The position numbers were made by a program, and so were the translations under genes. This document shows positions 43,892 through 55,559 of a stretch of DNA of 64,000 nt, piece by piece. The notes beneath the pieces are model-generated. The model made no database searches, was not told the DNA's origin, and saw only the letters and a list, made by a program, of their open reading frames with translations. Source of the DNA: Hygrocybe punicea (lineage: Eukaryota; Basidiomycota; Agaricomycetes; Agaricales; Hygrophoraceae); assembly GCA_963556145.1 (NCBI GenBank), contig OY744466.1, positions 248,001 to 312,000 of the forward strand, given 5' to 3'. Positions within the stretch are counted from its first letter, which is position 1. Every line of letters begins with the position of its first letter.

Positions 43892-45414
43892 CTAGGTGGT
43901 GATGACTAACAATCGAGTTGGTATATAGTTACATAATGCATTCATTATCCTAACGCCATGTAAACGCCTGCACGTAAATGTCTGCACTGATATCATCTTG
44001 ATTCCACCTGACGGGTTCGAAGTATGTCTACGACTTCTGGTAAAGGCACTCGTTAAACTTGTCCTAGTCGTGACGAGCAACCAACCTTTATTTGTCATCC
44101 GCTCAGATCCATCAAGACCCGATTTCAGAACCACCCATCTTTGCCGAAGCGCTTGTATACTCCACAAATGTTGGAACAACTTTGCTATTTCACCCCAGAC
44201 AATATTGTTATTATTTGAGACCATCTCGTGAATTCTGTCAAGGGTCTGAGTCAGAACTAATACATCAATAGGCAGGATGCGTATACCCATTTAAAAGGGT
44301 GTATGTATCCTGTTGACTCCACTTAGGTTTTTGGCCCTGACGCTGCATTGTTGTTCGTAGTTCCGTCCTAAAAATGTACCCTAAAATCAGAATGGAAGTT
44401 GAACAGGGGTAGTTCCACAACCATTTGGTGCTGCATTGCTGTCTGCTACGCTTGTATCCCATGCGTTCACTGACATCACCCCAAGGTATAGTGAACTTAG
44501 AGTCCTGGTTGGCGCTAATCTCCAACACGATTTTAGTCAGGTCTTCTTCTTCTACCTTTGTCCACCGGCCTGGCAACGTTCTAATGCATGTCTGATAGAT
44601 TACGACTGCAGTCACTTACCACTTATTCGCGTGGCGCGATGTTTGAGATGATTCCTGTAGCGGTCTCGGCAGTCTGTCTCGGACCTGCCAACCATGGTGC
44701 TGACAACGGTCCATTTTTCGCCGTGTTGCGTAACATATCTGCAATAGTGGTCAGTATATTCTAGGATACGTTGGTATCAAAGGATCTTGCCGGATCAAAT
44801 CGTTATCCTCAGATTTAGTCCATGAACCCTGCTTACCCCAAGGTTGATACGCTCTGTGAACGTGATGATAAACAGCGCCTAACGGACGCAAAGGGAGGGC
44901 AGAGGCTACACATCCAGTAAATAACGCCCCAAGGATTAAATAGCTCGTTGTCAACGTACCTATCTTAGACCAAAACATATTATTACGTGTCGTTTTAGAT
45001 GTGGTGAAGATCAGTTCTGCCAACTGTTCGGAGTTGATGTTGTTCAGCTGTGATACGAACTAATCAATGTGACAAGACGTCGAAGGTGGTCGAACCCGGG
45101 CCACCTCCTGGTATGAAGTGATCGCTTCACGCATCAAGCTATCCTCTTCCGCCGAGAACTTCCCTTGTTTGTACACCAAACCCTCATTTTGTGCCAAATC
45201 TGCCAACTGTCGAGTAGATAACCATTTTGTCGCCAACATTTCCGCATTTTCTGGGGTATTCTGCTTTCCGATGGCCAAAGTAGAATCCAGCGCCGATTGC
45301 TCATGACTTCCGGTCGTCTCAGACCCGGAATCTAGCATAGCAGATTAGGAATACAGCAGACAGCTAACTTGCGCCCTTACCATCGCCCAGAGTATTCACA
45401 ACTTCACTGTCCAT
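43892..45414 (-). CDS. SANT/Myb DNA-binding protein, REB1/TTF1-like
   Basis: Multi-exon minus-strand gene. Blocks: LATKWLSTRQLADLAQNEGL, VYKQGKFSAEEDSLMREAI (SANT-like), FWSKI and LRPLGAVYHHVHRAYQPWGK, GSWTKSEDNDLIR, LPGRWTKVEEEDLTKIVLEI then IPWGDVSERMGYKRSRQQCSTKW (full SANT repeat), GQKPKWSQQDTYTLL, and ALRQRWVVLKSGLDG. The AVYHHV(R)RAYHP and RW(T)..E...L...V..M..R...QC..KW pattern is that of fungal REB1/TTF1/DMTF-type Myb proteins, which bind DNA and can terminate rDNA transcription or regulate genes. A start codon at 45414 is used, but coding-like sequence (SAVFINAVVTAAAEIRD) continues upstream, so the true start may be near 45550. Part of exon 44751-45023 contains an unspliced intron-like hydrophobic stretch. 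Confidence 0.7.
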
Positions 45415-45922
45415 CGTATCTCTAATTTCTGCAGCAGCGGTAACGACTGCGTTAATGAACACGGCCGACTCGGATTTAGCACTGGAGTCGGATAATCGAT
45501 TGGCCAGAGCCCCTTGGCCTTCCCGGGCCAATCTTGACCCCTTTGCCGGCCGCTGAATCGATCAAGTAACCGAGTCAAGGTGGGAGCAAATAACGCCGAG
45601 CCAACGGCTCACCTGCTCCGTGTCTTCTTCTCGACGATGTTTCCCCAGGGATGACATTTCCGAGTGCATAGCGAACTTGAAAGCGAACTTTGAAGGATTT
45701 GTGAGTAGCAATTTCATCAGTACTGACTCTCACTTCTTTTTTTGCAAAATGTATTTGAGAACACCTGACAACCTTCGCATACACTTCAAAAGACCAAGGC
45801 TATCTACTACAGTATTATCGACTTCGGAAGAAAAGAGACAAATGTGGCTGTGACCCTTGTTGGCCAGCTTTATGGAGCCCGTCTTGAGGGCAGTTTAAAA
45901 CTGTCAGCCCGAACCGGGAACA

Positions 45923-46513
45923 ATGGATACTCCTATCATGATGCCTATGGATACTCCGATGTCCTCCGAGTCAAAGGAATCCAACACGAACATGAATCCT
46001 CACCAGGAGTTCATGGATTTCTCTATCGTAACGCACTATCCACCATCATCCTCTGAGACTCGGAATCTAACATTCCCGCCCTAGTATCTAGTCAATTCCC
46101 ACTATACTACACGATCCATGGAGTTTTGGCAATCCGTTGTCGAGTACAATGAAATGTTGGGCAAGTTACTTGAAGCTGAGGATGTGTTTTTGCGGCAGAG
46201 GTACGCCGTGATCAAGAAGGAATGCCAGCTCATCAACAAGGAGTTGGAGTATCTTACCGAGGGCAAGATACAGCAACATCATAACATATCCCTGGCTTGC
46301 GCCAGGATGCAGCGCCGGGATTCAACAACATCTCCCCTTTTCCCACCCCATCTCGCTCCCATAATGCAGCTGGGGCCCGCAGAAAGGTTACGCTTACTCA
46401 AACGGAGCCAAGCCGACCAGGCTCGCGACGCCGAAGAAAGAGCGAGGCATAAGGGTCAAACTGGGTCAGAGAACATGGAAAATGCGGGCAATTTTCCGGA
46501 AGTCAGGTTGTAG
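45923..46513 (+). CDS. Hypothetical coiled-coil protein
   Basis: A 53-codon frame (MDTPIMMPMDTPMSSES...) ends in a TAG at 46082. The same frame reopens and from 46118 encodes MEFWQSVVEYNEMLGKLLEA followed by a charged helix and LGPAERLRLLKRSQADQARD. The TAG may be removed by a small intron, or the real start may be 46118. The helical, charged composition is all that can be said. It lies between the SANT gene (divergent) and the Spt5-like gene (convergent). Confidence 0.45.
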
Positions 46514-46686
46514 GAGTCTGCGAGCCTATCTTTTTACTTTTTTAATGTATCACAATAACACACTATTTATTATAAAGGTTACCGGGATTCTAATCAAGCA
46601 CTTAAGTTTTTGTGCAAGCATAAGTGTACACGGTCGTAAGATGGCAACAAATAGTGCATGATTTGCGAGTAATAGTATGTATCCTA

Positions 46687-49480
46687 TTAAAGCTTCAAGC
46701 TGCAAACAGCCAACTGTTGGCGAGGCACTTTGCAAAAAGGACTCTGACGACCAGAAGTCGTATTCAAGTCGAGGCCGCAAAGTGTGAGAATCCATTCACA
46801 TTCTTTGGCCTGCAAAACGGCGGCTACTTTCCCTACATCATCACCAGCAATAATGACCACTATTTCACCAACCCCATCAGGGTGAACGGGAACGAGCAAA
46901 CGCAGTGGGACTAACATGGTGCGGGGAACCCTGCTCAACAATTTGACATTGATTGCTGGAGGGTCGCCTGTGACCGGAGTGCCCAGCGTATATGCAACCT
47001 TGTTCTCGTGGGTGCCATTTTCCCAGCTACAATCCGGCGTTCTGGATCCAACGATGCGCACTTTAATAGACTTTCCACGTAAGTGTTCTGTCGCAAGCCA
47101 ATGTTCCGCAGGACCTGCGTGAGTAAGCCTGCGTCAAAAACAGGGGGGACAGGAAACGGGAAGCCTTATACTAGATAATAGGGCCTGGGGAGGTGTTTCA
47201 TCACGGTATTCTGGTGCATCAAGCCCTTGTTGTGCGTCTCGTAAATGCAGATCTTGACCGGAAGCCGTGTTCCTGGGCGTCAACTCTGGAATGAATGCCG
47301 ACATCTCATTTAGACATAGAGGCGGCCGTGGGGTTCGAGAGGAAGGATCCCAAGCCGGTGTCTGAGAATTAGACGAATCCTGCGCAGGCGTTGACAGGAT
47401 AATCGAATCGGAAACAGCTGGCGACAGCAATTTCAAGTTGCTCGCGAGGATCTCTGGCTGGTGGGAAAGTGGCAGCCGAGTACTGCGTAATTCGGAGGTG
47501 CTCAGAATCAGGACAGTTACGGTTGGACAAATAAGAAAAATTTACTATTTATCAGCCAGAAAGTCTCCCCTGATTTGCGCAATCTTGCCGGTAGCTTCTA
47601 GATAGACACTGTACGTCTCGAGGTATGCATGACGGTCTTGAATTATCCCATAGTACCCTCTATAGCGGTGTGCTTTCACGACGAGAACATGTCTGCCGGC
47701 CATTGGATCTCTGCCCCGCACAAGACCCCGAGCCACTTCAAATTCACACCCCTTAGATTGTTCTCTGACATAGGCCTCTGGCAATGAGATCCGACAATCT
47801 GCTTGAGCAAAGTCCACGTTGAGGGTATGTACCTGGAAGTCATACAGACTCGGAGGAGAGGGATCCTGCAGTAAAACAGTATAAGCTGCCATGGCAGGGT
47901 AAATGACATCACAAACCTCCGAATAGCTTGACCATGAATGATCAGAGAGGACTTTCAGCATGCTATCGCAAATCCCCAGTACATAACCGCGGCTTCCTGC
48001 CCAAAAGCCATCCCGCACCTCCACATAATCTCCAACTTTGAAGCTTTTGCTAACCTGACACGCTAGCAAGTCAAGCAAAGGCTCGTCTTCGAAGGTAATT
48101 CTGGCATCAGGCTCCTTCCGTAGTTGGACTTGCACAGTATTTTCATGCTTGTCAACTATGGTACCGAGGAAACCCTTCTGCTCCCCACTGATGACCCTGA
48201 CGCGATCGTTAATGCATAGAGTAGCAGCAGCATAGTCAGTATTCCATCTATGCTTGAGTGCTTTGTCGAATCCCAGACTCTCGCTGAAGAGTCTGAGTTC
48301 TTCATAAGTTGGATGTACATTTTTTGTGGTCAAATCATTAAGGGCGAGCACTCGTTCCAATAGACCATGCTTGAAAACTTTGCCTTGGAATTTGAAACGA
48401 TCAATCCGTTGCTGAACGGTGTCCGGGCCAAAAACCGTGCGAGCCCGGTCGGGATCGAAGAGTGACTGGTCAGAACGAGTGTAGCGCGTGCGCTTGGTAT
48501 CAGAATAAGAGAGGCGGGGTATCACCCACAATCTCACCCTCGAGGTAAACGAGTCCATGTCAGTGACAAAACCGAGGTCCTTTTTATACGTGCCTTTCTT
48601 AATGCGCACCCAATGACCAAATGCGACCACGTCCGTGTTTCGCATTTCCAGGAGTTGTACACGCTCAGAAATCGGCACAAGCATGATTTCCTCGTTCAGA
48701 AAGACAGTGTGCACATTTCGAAAGGCGCGCTGGATGTCTACCCTAGCAGGGGCTTCTACGTATATCGTTCCAGGGATGGAGGGTTGTGAGAAAGCAGAAA
48801 CAATCTTGAAGTTCTGGACGCGTCGACTTTGTCGAAGTACAAGTTCAAGACAGTCCGATTCAAAGCCGTGCTGAAGATGTTGGATCAACCAATAGCATCG
48901 CAAGAGAGGATTCGCTTACCTTCACCCTGACACGCCAAAGGCTCACGTCCCCGGGCATCGGTTTACGGAAAGCCGGCGGTTCATTGCTTGAACAATCACT
49001 CGGGTGGATGGTTAATCGTGGTAGATGCCGCTCCCGGTTTATCATGATGTGTGCCTGAGTTGACAGTTCAACGTGTTCCTCACGAGCAAGTTGCCAGTGA
49101 TTGTCCCGGGGGTGACGATGACTCCTTGTGTACGGAAAGTCGTGATCGAGTGGTAAAGTCACGCTTTGATCATCTGAGTCGTCCCCCGAGACGAAATCTG
49201 TATGAACAGGTGCGTGATTCGGACTTGAAGGGAAGGGGAGATACAGCAACAACTTACCATGAAGGCTTCCGTCGTCATGCTCATCCGAGTTGTCGCTGCG
49301 AACATCGGCTTCCAAGTCCAGGAAAGTGGATACCTATTGCCACCGTAGAACTTGGGGAATATAATAATAACACATTCTCAACTCTTACCGTCAGTCGTCG
49401 TTTCTTCAAGTTTAACATGATGCCACACTTGATGCCACATGCGAATATCAAACTTTATGATCAGGAAGAATCCGAGTCCA
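46687..49480 (-). CDS. Spt5-like KOW-domain protein
   Basis: Minus-strand gene with the order of Spt5: acidic N-terminus with KKRRLTVSTFLDLEADVRSD (about 49400-49290), SLWRVRVK and an NGN-like domain (IPGTIYVEAPARVDIQRAFR). Several KOW motifs follow: FGHWVRIKKGTYKKDLGFV, INDRVRVISGEQKGFLGTI, VGDYVEVRDGFWAGSRGYVL, HVLVVKAHRYRGYYGIIQD. Next is a TPAWDPSSRTP piece like an Spt5 C-terminal repeat, and a final KOW (GEIVVIIAGDDVGKVAAVL) ending at 46687. Canonical Spt5 with Spt4 clamps RNA polymerase II for elongation. This divergent copy resembles the extra Spt5-like paralogs common in Agaricomycetes. The 5' end lies close to the assembly gap at 49524 and may be incomplete. Confidence 0.75.
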
Positions 49481-49523
49481 ATACAACAACGTCAACATGT
49501 ACAATCAAGTGTTAAAAGAGATC

Positions 49524-49723
49524 NNNNNNNNNNNNNNNNNNNNNNNNNNNNNNNNNNNNNNNNNNNNNNNNNNNNNNNNNNNNNNNNNNNNNNNNNNNNN
49601 NNNNNNNNNNNNNNNNNNNNNNNNNNNNNNNNNNNNNNNNNNNNNNNNNNNNNNNNNNNNNNNNNNNNNNNNNNNNNNNNNNNNNNNNNNNNNNNNNNNN
49701 NNNNNNNNNNNNNNNNNNNNNNN
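49524..49723. other. Assembly gap (200 N)
   Basis: Exactly 200 undetermined bases. This is a scaffold gap of conventional size, so the true length is unknown. It hides the 5' flank of the Plavaka transposase gene and possibly the left end of that element and the promoter of the Spt5-like gene. Confidence 0.99.
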
Positions 49724-49751
49724 AGAGCCTGCTGACTGTACTCTTCGACCC

Positions 49752-52700
49752 ATGGATCGTGGCTCTGCATTCGGTCAAACCTGCTCTTGCAGCAGAACTT
49801 TTTCCCACTTGGGAGCTTTTAGGAATCACCAGAACAACTGCAGGCACAGTAAAAGACGCCTGTCTAATGCGCTGGCGAAAGCGAAGGAGGCCTTAGCTGC
49901 TAGAAAACGGGACAGCATCGTATCTAACCCGAACCCGGAGCCTTGTCCGAGTGTTGACGGCGACCAGCGGGATCACTTTATTCCCCATATCCCTCCGCAG
50001 TCTTGGGACGCCGCCCCTTCTACGGAATCTGATATCGGTTTCGACGAAGCGAGACCTAAGAAACGTGTCAAAAAACTTCCTCTTCGCTTTCGGGTGGCCA
50101 GTCTGCAGATGCATGACAAGAAACTCGCCGATATTCTTCCTCAACCAGCCCCCGCGCTACCCCCTCCTGGCGTAGAAGCTACGGGTTCAGGTTCTCGAGC
50201 ATCACCACCATTGACTACGCTTGACACCACTAATTCTGTTGAATATGGCGATTCTGGCGTGCGCGGTTGTATTCGCCGAATTCTTGATTCTGAAAAGAAT
50301 TCATTTGGCATATTCCGTCGCTACCATGCAGAGAAATTCCCATCCCATGATCCTGAAGGCGAGGCGAACTTATGGTCCATGTCAAATATAGTGGGGGCCA
50401 ACATGTCCAGGTCCAAAACCGTCGAGTCGGGCATCGGACACACCGATTCTTCACATGTCGAAAACTTCGGCCCATATCCCAATAAGAGTTCCTTCAGACT
50501 GGGTGAATGGTACTGGAACGGAGACAAGCAGAAGTCACAGCACGATTTCAAGCAGCTTTTGGACATTGTCGGAGATGAGGAATTTCAGCCAGAAGACGTT
50601 CGAACGACTCATTGGCAGAAGATCAATAACCAGTTGGCGCTCAACAACTGGGATAAAGATGAGTGGATCGACGACGATGCCGGATGGAGGAGTTCACCCG
50701 TCGAAATATCAGTTCCATTTGACCGCAACACGAGTAACCCTGGTGTTCGGGAATATGTGGTGGAGAAATTTCACTATCGTCCCTTGGTGTCAGTTATTCG
50801 GGAAAAGATGTCGAGACAATGTGACGATTTACACTTCCATTACGAACCTTACACACTTCTCTGGCAGCCCTCCGGTGACAGGGAAATTCGCCTTCATGGA
50901 GAATTGTACACATCACCGGCCTTCATCAATGCCCATGACGCTCTACAGAATTCACCCCCGGAACCTAACTGTGAACTCCCTAGAGTTATTGTTGCCTTAA
51001 TGTTCTGGTCTGACGCCACTCACGTAACGAATTTTGGAAACACGAAACTCTGGCCATTATACATGTTTTTCGGCAACGAATCGAAGTATCGACGGTGTAA
51101 GCCGTCGTCTAATCTATGCGAACATGTCGCCTACTTTGAGAGGGTATGCCTTCCATATCTCATTCTCGCAGGTCTCGCACTAACGACTGAGTTTAGCTAC
51201 CAGATGCATTCAAAGATTTTGCAAGCAAATACAGTGGCAAAAAGAAACTCAAACCGGAGTTTATGGCACACTGTCACCGTGAATGTGTTCATGCCCAATG
51301 GGAGATTCTCCTTGATGATGATTTTATACATGCCTATGAACATGGCATCGTGATCGAGTGCTGTGATGGGGTTGTACGCAGATTCTATCCTCGGATTTTT
51401 ACTTATTCGGCGGACTATCCTGAAAAGTGAATGTCGTTTGTTCGCAAGTCGCTTCTAGCTTGGCTCACACCGTTGTCCTGCAGGATCCTTTTAGCTAGCA
51501 TCCGCAACTTGGGAGGATGTCCATGTCCGCGTTGCACAATTCCATTATCAAATGTTCATCTAGTAGGCACTAAAAGGGACAGGAACAATAGGGTGAAGCT
51601 AGCTCGTGTCGACGATCGCCGCCATAGGAACTTGGTATCTCAGGCCCGACGGGCCATTTATCAGCATAATTTTGCCGTTGACAGCGCACCCGTAGAGCGA
51701 ATGCTCAAACCTAATTCATTTGTTCCCGCCTCTGTACGTCATTCGTCGGAGATCGGATGAGATGACTTAACATTGACTGTGCGTTTCGCAGAACGCCTTT
51801 TCCAAGCGGCTTGCCCGTTTCGGTTTTAATTATTTCTTACTATTCGTGATCGATCTAATGCACGAAATTGAACTCGGAGTGTGGAAATGCCTCTTCATTC
51901 ACTTGCTTCGAATCCTGGAGTGTGTCGATGAAAACTTATTGCACGAATTGGATCGCCGGTGTGTTGTTGTCCTTGTACACTGGATATCTTGTAAAATTTT
52001 CAGGTTCCGACTTATTCCCACTTTTGGGAGAGACACAATCAGACGATTTACCTCTAATACGTCCGAACTGAAGAAAATGGCTGCAAGGAATTACGAAGAT
52101 TTTTTGCAAGTAGGTATTGTTTCTTCCGGTATCAACAACATTAAAGGCTAAAGATTGTTAGTGCATTATTCCGGTTTTCGATGGCTTATTGCCAGAACCA
52201 CATAACGGGAGAATCCTCAAACTCTTGTTCACTTTCGCTCACTGGCATGGGCTAGCCAAATTGCGGATGCATACTGATGATACGCTGGATATCCTGGACA
52301 AGGAAACCACAGCCCTAGGGAAACAGCTTCGCGCTTTCCAATCGGAGACCTGTTCTGCTTACAGCACGTATGAATTGAAACGCGAGATGGATGCCAGAAA
52401 GCGTCGTCAAGCAAAGAAGGAGCCGAAAGTTAGCTCATCGACGCCAGCGGGTGGTGACCAAAAGAATACAAACCAACGAAAACGGAAAGTCTTCAGCTTG
52501 CAGACTTACAAAGCTCACTCTTCCGGAGATTATGTCACTACTATCCAAACAGTTGGCACTACAGATTCGTATACTTCACAAATTGTGGGTTTCAAGCTAC
52601 TATTGCTATTTATTGATGAATATATTCTGTTCACAGGGAGAACTGGAGCATCGAAAACCTAAATCTTGGTACTGCAGGACAAGTAAGAAGAAATTTGTCC

Positions 52701-53979
52701 GACAATTAACTCAAATTGAGCGTCGGCGGACACGCATCAGACTTATTCGTCAACGAAAGATGTCCGAACTCTCCGGAGCTAAGCAAAAGGAATTTGTAGC
52801 AGACAGTCCTGAAGCTCACCACCATATTGGTGCTGCTGAGAATAATCCAGAGCACATCGGTTCTTTTTTACGGCTACACACCGGAGATCCAGCTGTAAAG
52901 GTAGGCTTCAACGCCAAGGAAGGTTCCACACAGCTAATCTTCTGACAGGACTTCTGGTCGAAACTGAAAAGGCATATCTTGCCTCGTATAAAAGTCGTGT
53001 TGAATAGTGAGATGCCAATCAACGACGATATCATTGCATCCACGGGCTCTCGGAATGATGGCACTGCTGAACTTGATGGCATCCATTTCAAAGGCGACCG
53101 TATTTACCGACACAACATTATGCGGCTTAACTACACCACATACGACATACGACGCGCTCAGGATACGATCAACCCAAACACAGATCATCGCGACATTTTG
53201 CTCCTCTCTGCAGAAGGCACATTACGCCACCAATATCTGTATGCTCGCGTTCTCGGCATTTATCATGCCAACGTTATCTATACTGGACCTGGCATGGTAG
53301 ATTACCGTGCTCGACGCATCGAGTTCCTGTGGGTAAGATGGTTTGTGAACGTAGATGATATGCCGGTACAGGCTGGCTGGGTCCAACGGCGACTTGATCG
53401 TCTCAAATTTCCCCCCATGAGCGGAGAAGACGCATTTGGTTTCGTTGACCCTAAAGATGTTTTACGTGGATGTCACTTACTTCCATCTTTTTCTGCGGGC
53501 ATGCGACATGCGGATGGTGTGGGGATTTCGGAATGTGCTCAGGATTCGAAGGACTGGCACCAGTACTTCGTGGGTCGGTGGGTGATTACAAATGTCTGTC
53601 CTCGATTTATAATTAACTCGACGGTAGCTTTGTGGATCGGGACATGGTCATGCGCTACCACTGGGGTCTGGCACCAGGACATGTCTACAGTCAAGGTGAA
53701 GATACCATTGTAGGCTTACGTGCCAGCGATGCCGAAGACGTTATTGACGACGAGAGTGATGATGCTGGGGATGACTGGTCACCAAATGTTTCCGAAGGAG
53801 TCCACACAGAGATTCACAACAAAGAACACCCAGATGAGTCGGATAATTCTTCCAGAAGTGGTTCCGACAGCTCAGGTGATAGCGAAGGCTCAAATGAGGA
53901 AGCCCACGGCGATGAATTAGAACTAATGGCAGTGGACGAGATGTATGGTGATTCGCAAGATCTTGACTTATATGAATGA
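49752..53979 (+). CDS. Plavaka-type transposase
   Basis: Nearly complete multi-exon transposase. It begins MDRGSAFGQTCSCSRTFSHL with the Cys/His finger C-S-C ... H..NC. Then come GIFRRYHAEKFPSHDPEG, GPYPNKSSFRLGEWYWNG, EKFHYRPLVSVIREKMSR, LHGELYTSPAFINAHDALQN, ALMFWSDATHVTNFGNTKLW (conserved Asp), ERLPDAFKDFASKYSG (after an intron ending at 51209), LLDDDFIHAYEHGIVIECCD, YPRIFTYSADYPEK joined to ILLASIRNLGGCPCPRC, VIDLMHEIELGVWKCLF, LLFTFAHWHGLAKLRMHTDD and TLRHQYLYARVLGIYHANVI. It ends in a Ser/Glu/Asp-rich tail at 53979. Every splice junction tested keeps frame, so it may still encode a full protein. Plavaka is a fungal CACTA/CMC-group family. The element ends were not identified, because the left one probably lies in the gap. 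Confidence 0.85.
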
Positions 53980-54925
53980 TCAGCGGCAGATTTATTGATG
54001 TGTTAACTGCTGTTTGAAAACATTCAAGGAGTGTCATTGACGTATGTTAAGCTCATTCCATGCTTATGATATTGAACTTATTGAGAAGACAATGGATATG
54101 TCATGTGTTTTCGTTGCTACATTGATTCGTTGTTCAGTGTATGGTTGGTGTATAGTTGGTGTATAGTATCTGGATAAGTTCCTCTTGTTTGACTAAGATT
54201 CATGGGTTGTTACCCACAGCTTGGGGTACGGTTCGGACTTTTGCGGCCACACCTCTACACCGTACCTGTGTACGGATTTACACGGGTTCCAATCGTGGGT
54301 AGGTAGGTTTGGATTCTTTCTAATTTTACTGTGTATTCTACTTCATAGACGTCCCATTCGTTCGTGAGGTAAGTTTCTGTGTACTTTGAAAACCACTACT
54401 CATTATCTGAAAGAACAACTTGCCAGAAACGGGCCCAGATGACAACAGCAGCGGTAAACAACAAGGATGATGATGACAGCGAGGAAGCGAGAGGGAGGCA
54501 AGCAGAGTGAAGGAAGGAAGGACCTATGAAAGCCGGTCAGTAGATCCCAGCCCGACTTCCCCGCTGCTAGCTCACTAGACCGCATCAACGACGCCGGCGA
54601 CGAACTACGAAAAAACCAACATGCCTACGACGACGACGACGAGAACGCCGACGTGGAGTGGGTACCAACAGGAGACCATGAAGAGGACGAAGACAACACC
54701 AAGGCGGTGGTGCACCCACGCCCGGGCTTTCAGGTGTGATGATAAAATATACAGATTAAACCATGGCTTATGCACCCGTTCAGAGCCAATATCCGCGCAG
54801 TAACGTCCCTCTGGGGCGACGATAAGTGCACATCGTGCAATGGGCGCGGGCGTACAGAACGGCGACAGCAACAAGCAGGGCCATGAGAACGGACGTGCGA
54901 AGACAAGAACAACGGCATCGTGCTA
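53980..54925. other. Right flank of Plavaka and spacer
   Basis: No gene is supported. Around 54205-54310 there are short inverted motifs (GGTACGG, CCGTACC, TGTGTACGG) and GGGTTGTTACCCAC, which may belong to the right end of the Plavaka element. From 54400 the sequence changes to GA- and CGA-rich low complexity (CGACGACGACGAGAACG near 54630) with short meaningless frames. Confidence 0.35.
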
Positions 54926-54929
54926 CTGG

Positions 54930-55500
54930 TTAGGTCTTTTCCTTCACCAAAGCCTCCACCGTCCCTCCCTCCTCCCTCAGCCCCTCCTCTCGTCTCTCGG
55001 CATCCTTCTTCTCTCGCTCGAGCCCCGCAATCAGCCGATGCAGCATCCGCAAGACCTCCCCACTGGCCTTGTCCATGACACTCCGCGCCATACTCTCCTG
55101 CCGACTTTGATCTACCTCCTCAAGGTGCTTACATGCGCGCTCCAGCTCCCCCCCTTCTCCTTCTCCCAGCCTTTTAATACATTGCATCGCTTCTCCATCT
55201 CCCGTTCCGCGACATCTACCTGCTTCCCGAGCACCTCAACGAGCTCGTCACGCGCACGCGAGTCCACCTCGTACTGCGTGCACAACTCACTCTGCAGAGC
55301 CAGTTGCTTGCGCAAGTAACAATCAGGTCATCCTCTCGTGACCTCTTCTTGAAGTGCTTCGCAGCCTCGGCGTGGTGGCGTGGCGGGGATCATTGTCTAC
55401 GGTGTATAGTATGTTGTGGCGTTTGCGCAGAACGGGTCCAGCTCGGGAGTTGCGTTGGAGTACACGACAAGCTGCGATGTAGACTCATCGTTGATTTCCA
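54930..55500 (-). pseudogene. Fragment of a conserved coiled-coil protein
   Basis: Minus-strand blocks: LDPFCANATTYYTP, then a stop where relatives have Gly, then TMIPATPPRRG, LRKQLALQSELCTQYEVDSR, ARDELVEVLGKQVDVAEREM, LERACKHLEEVDQSRQES, MARSVMDKASGEVLRMLHRL, and a charged end. I recognise the pattern as a conserved basidiomycete coiled-coil protein (YYTPGTMIP..TPP, SRQESMERSVMD) but not its function. The TAG inside YYTP*TMIP, frame changes near 55320 and 55170, and loss of both ends make this a truncated copy. Confidence 0.55.
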
Positions 55501-55559
55501 CTTCTGGAGTCTGGTCCGTGCTGCGGATCATTGTCTGGAAGACCGTGTCACCAAGTGTG

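Noticed and set aside
49439..49847. Frames running through the N block
   Set aside because: They consist of undetermined bases; only the part from 49752 is supported by sequence.
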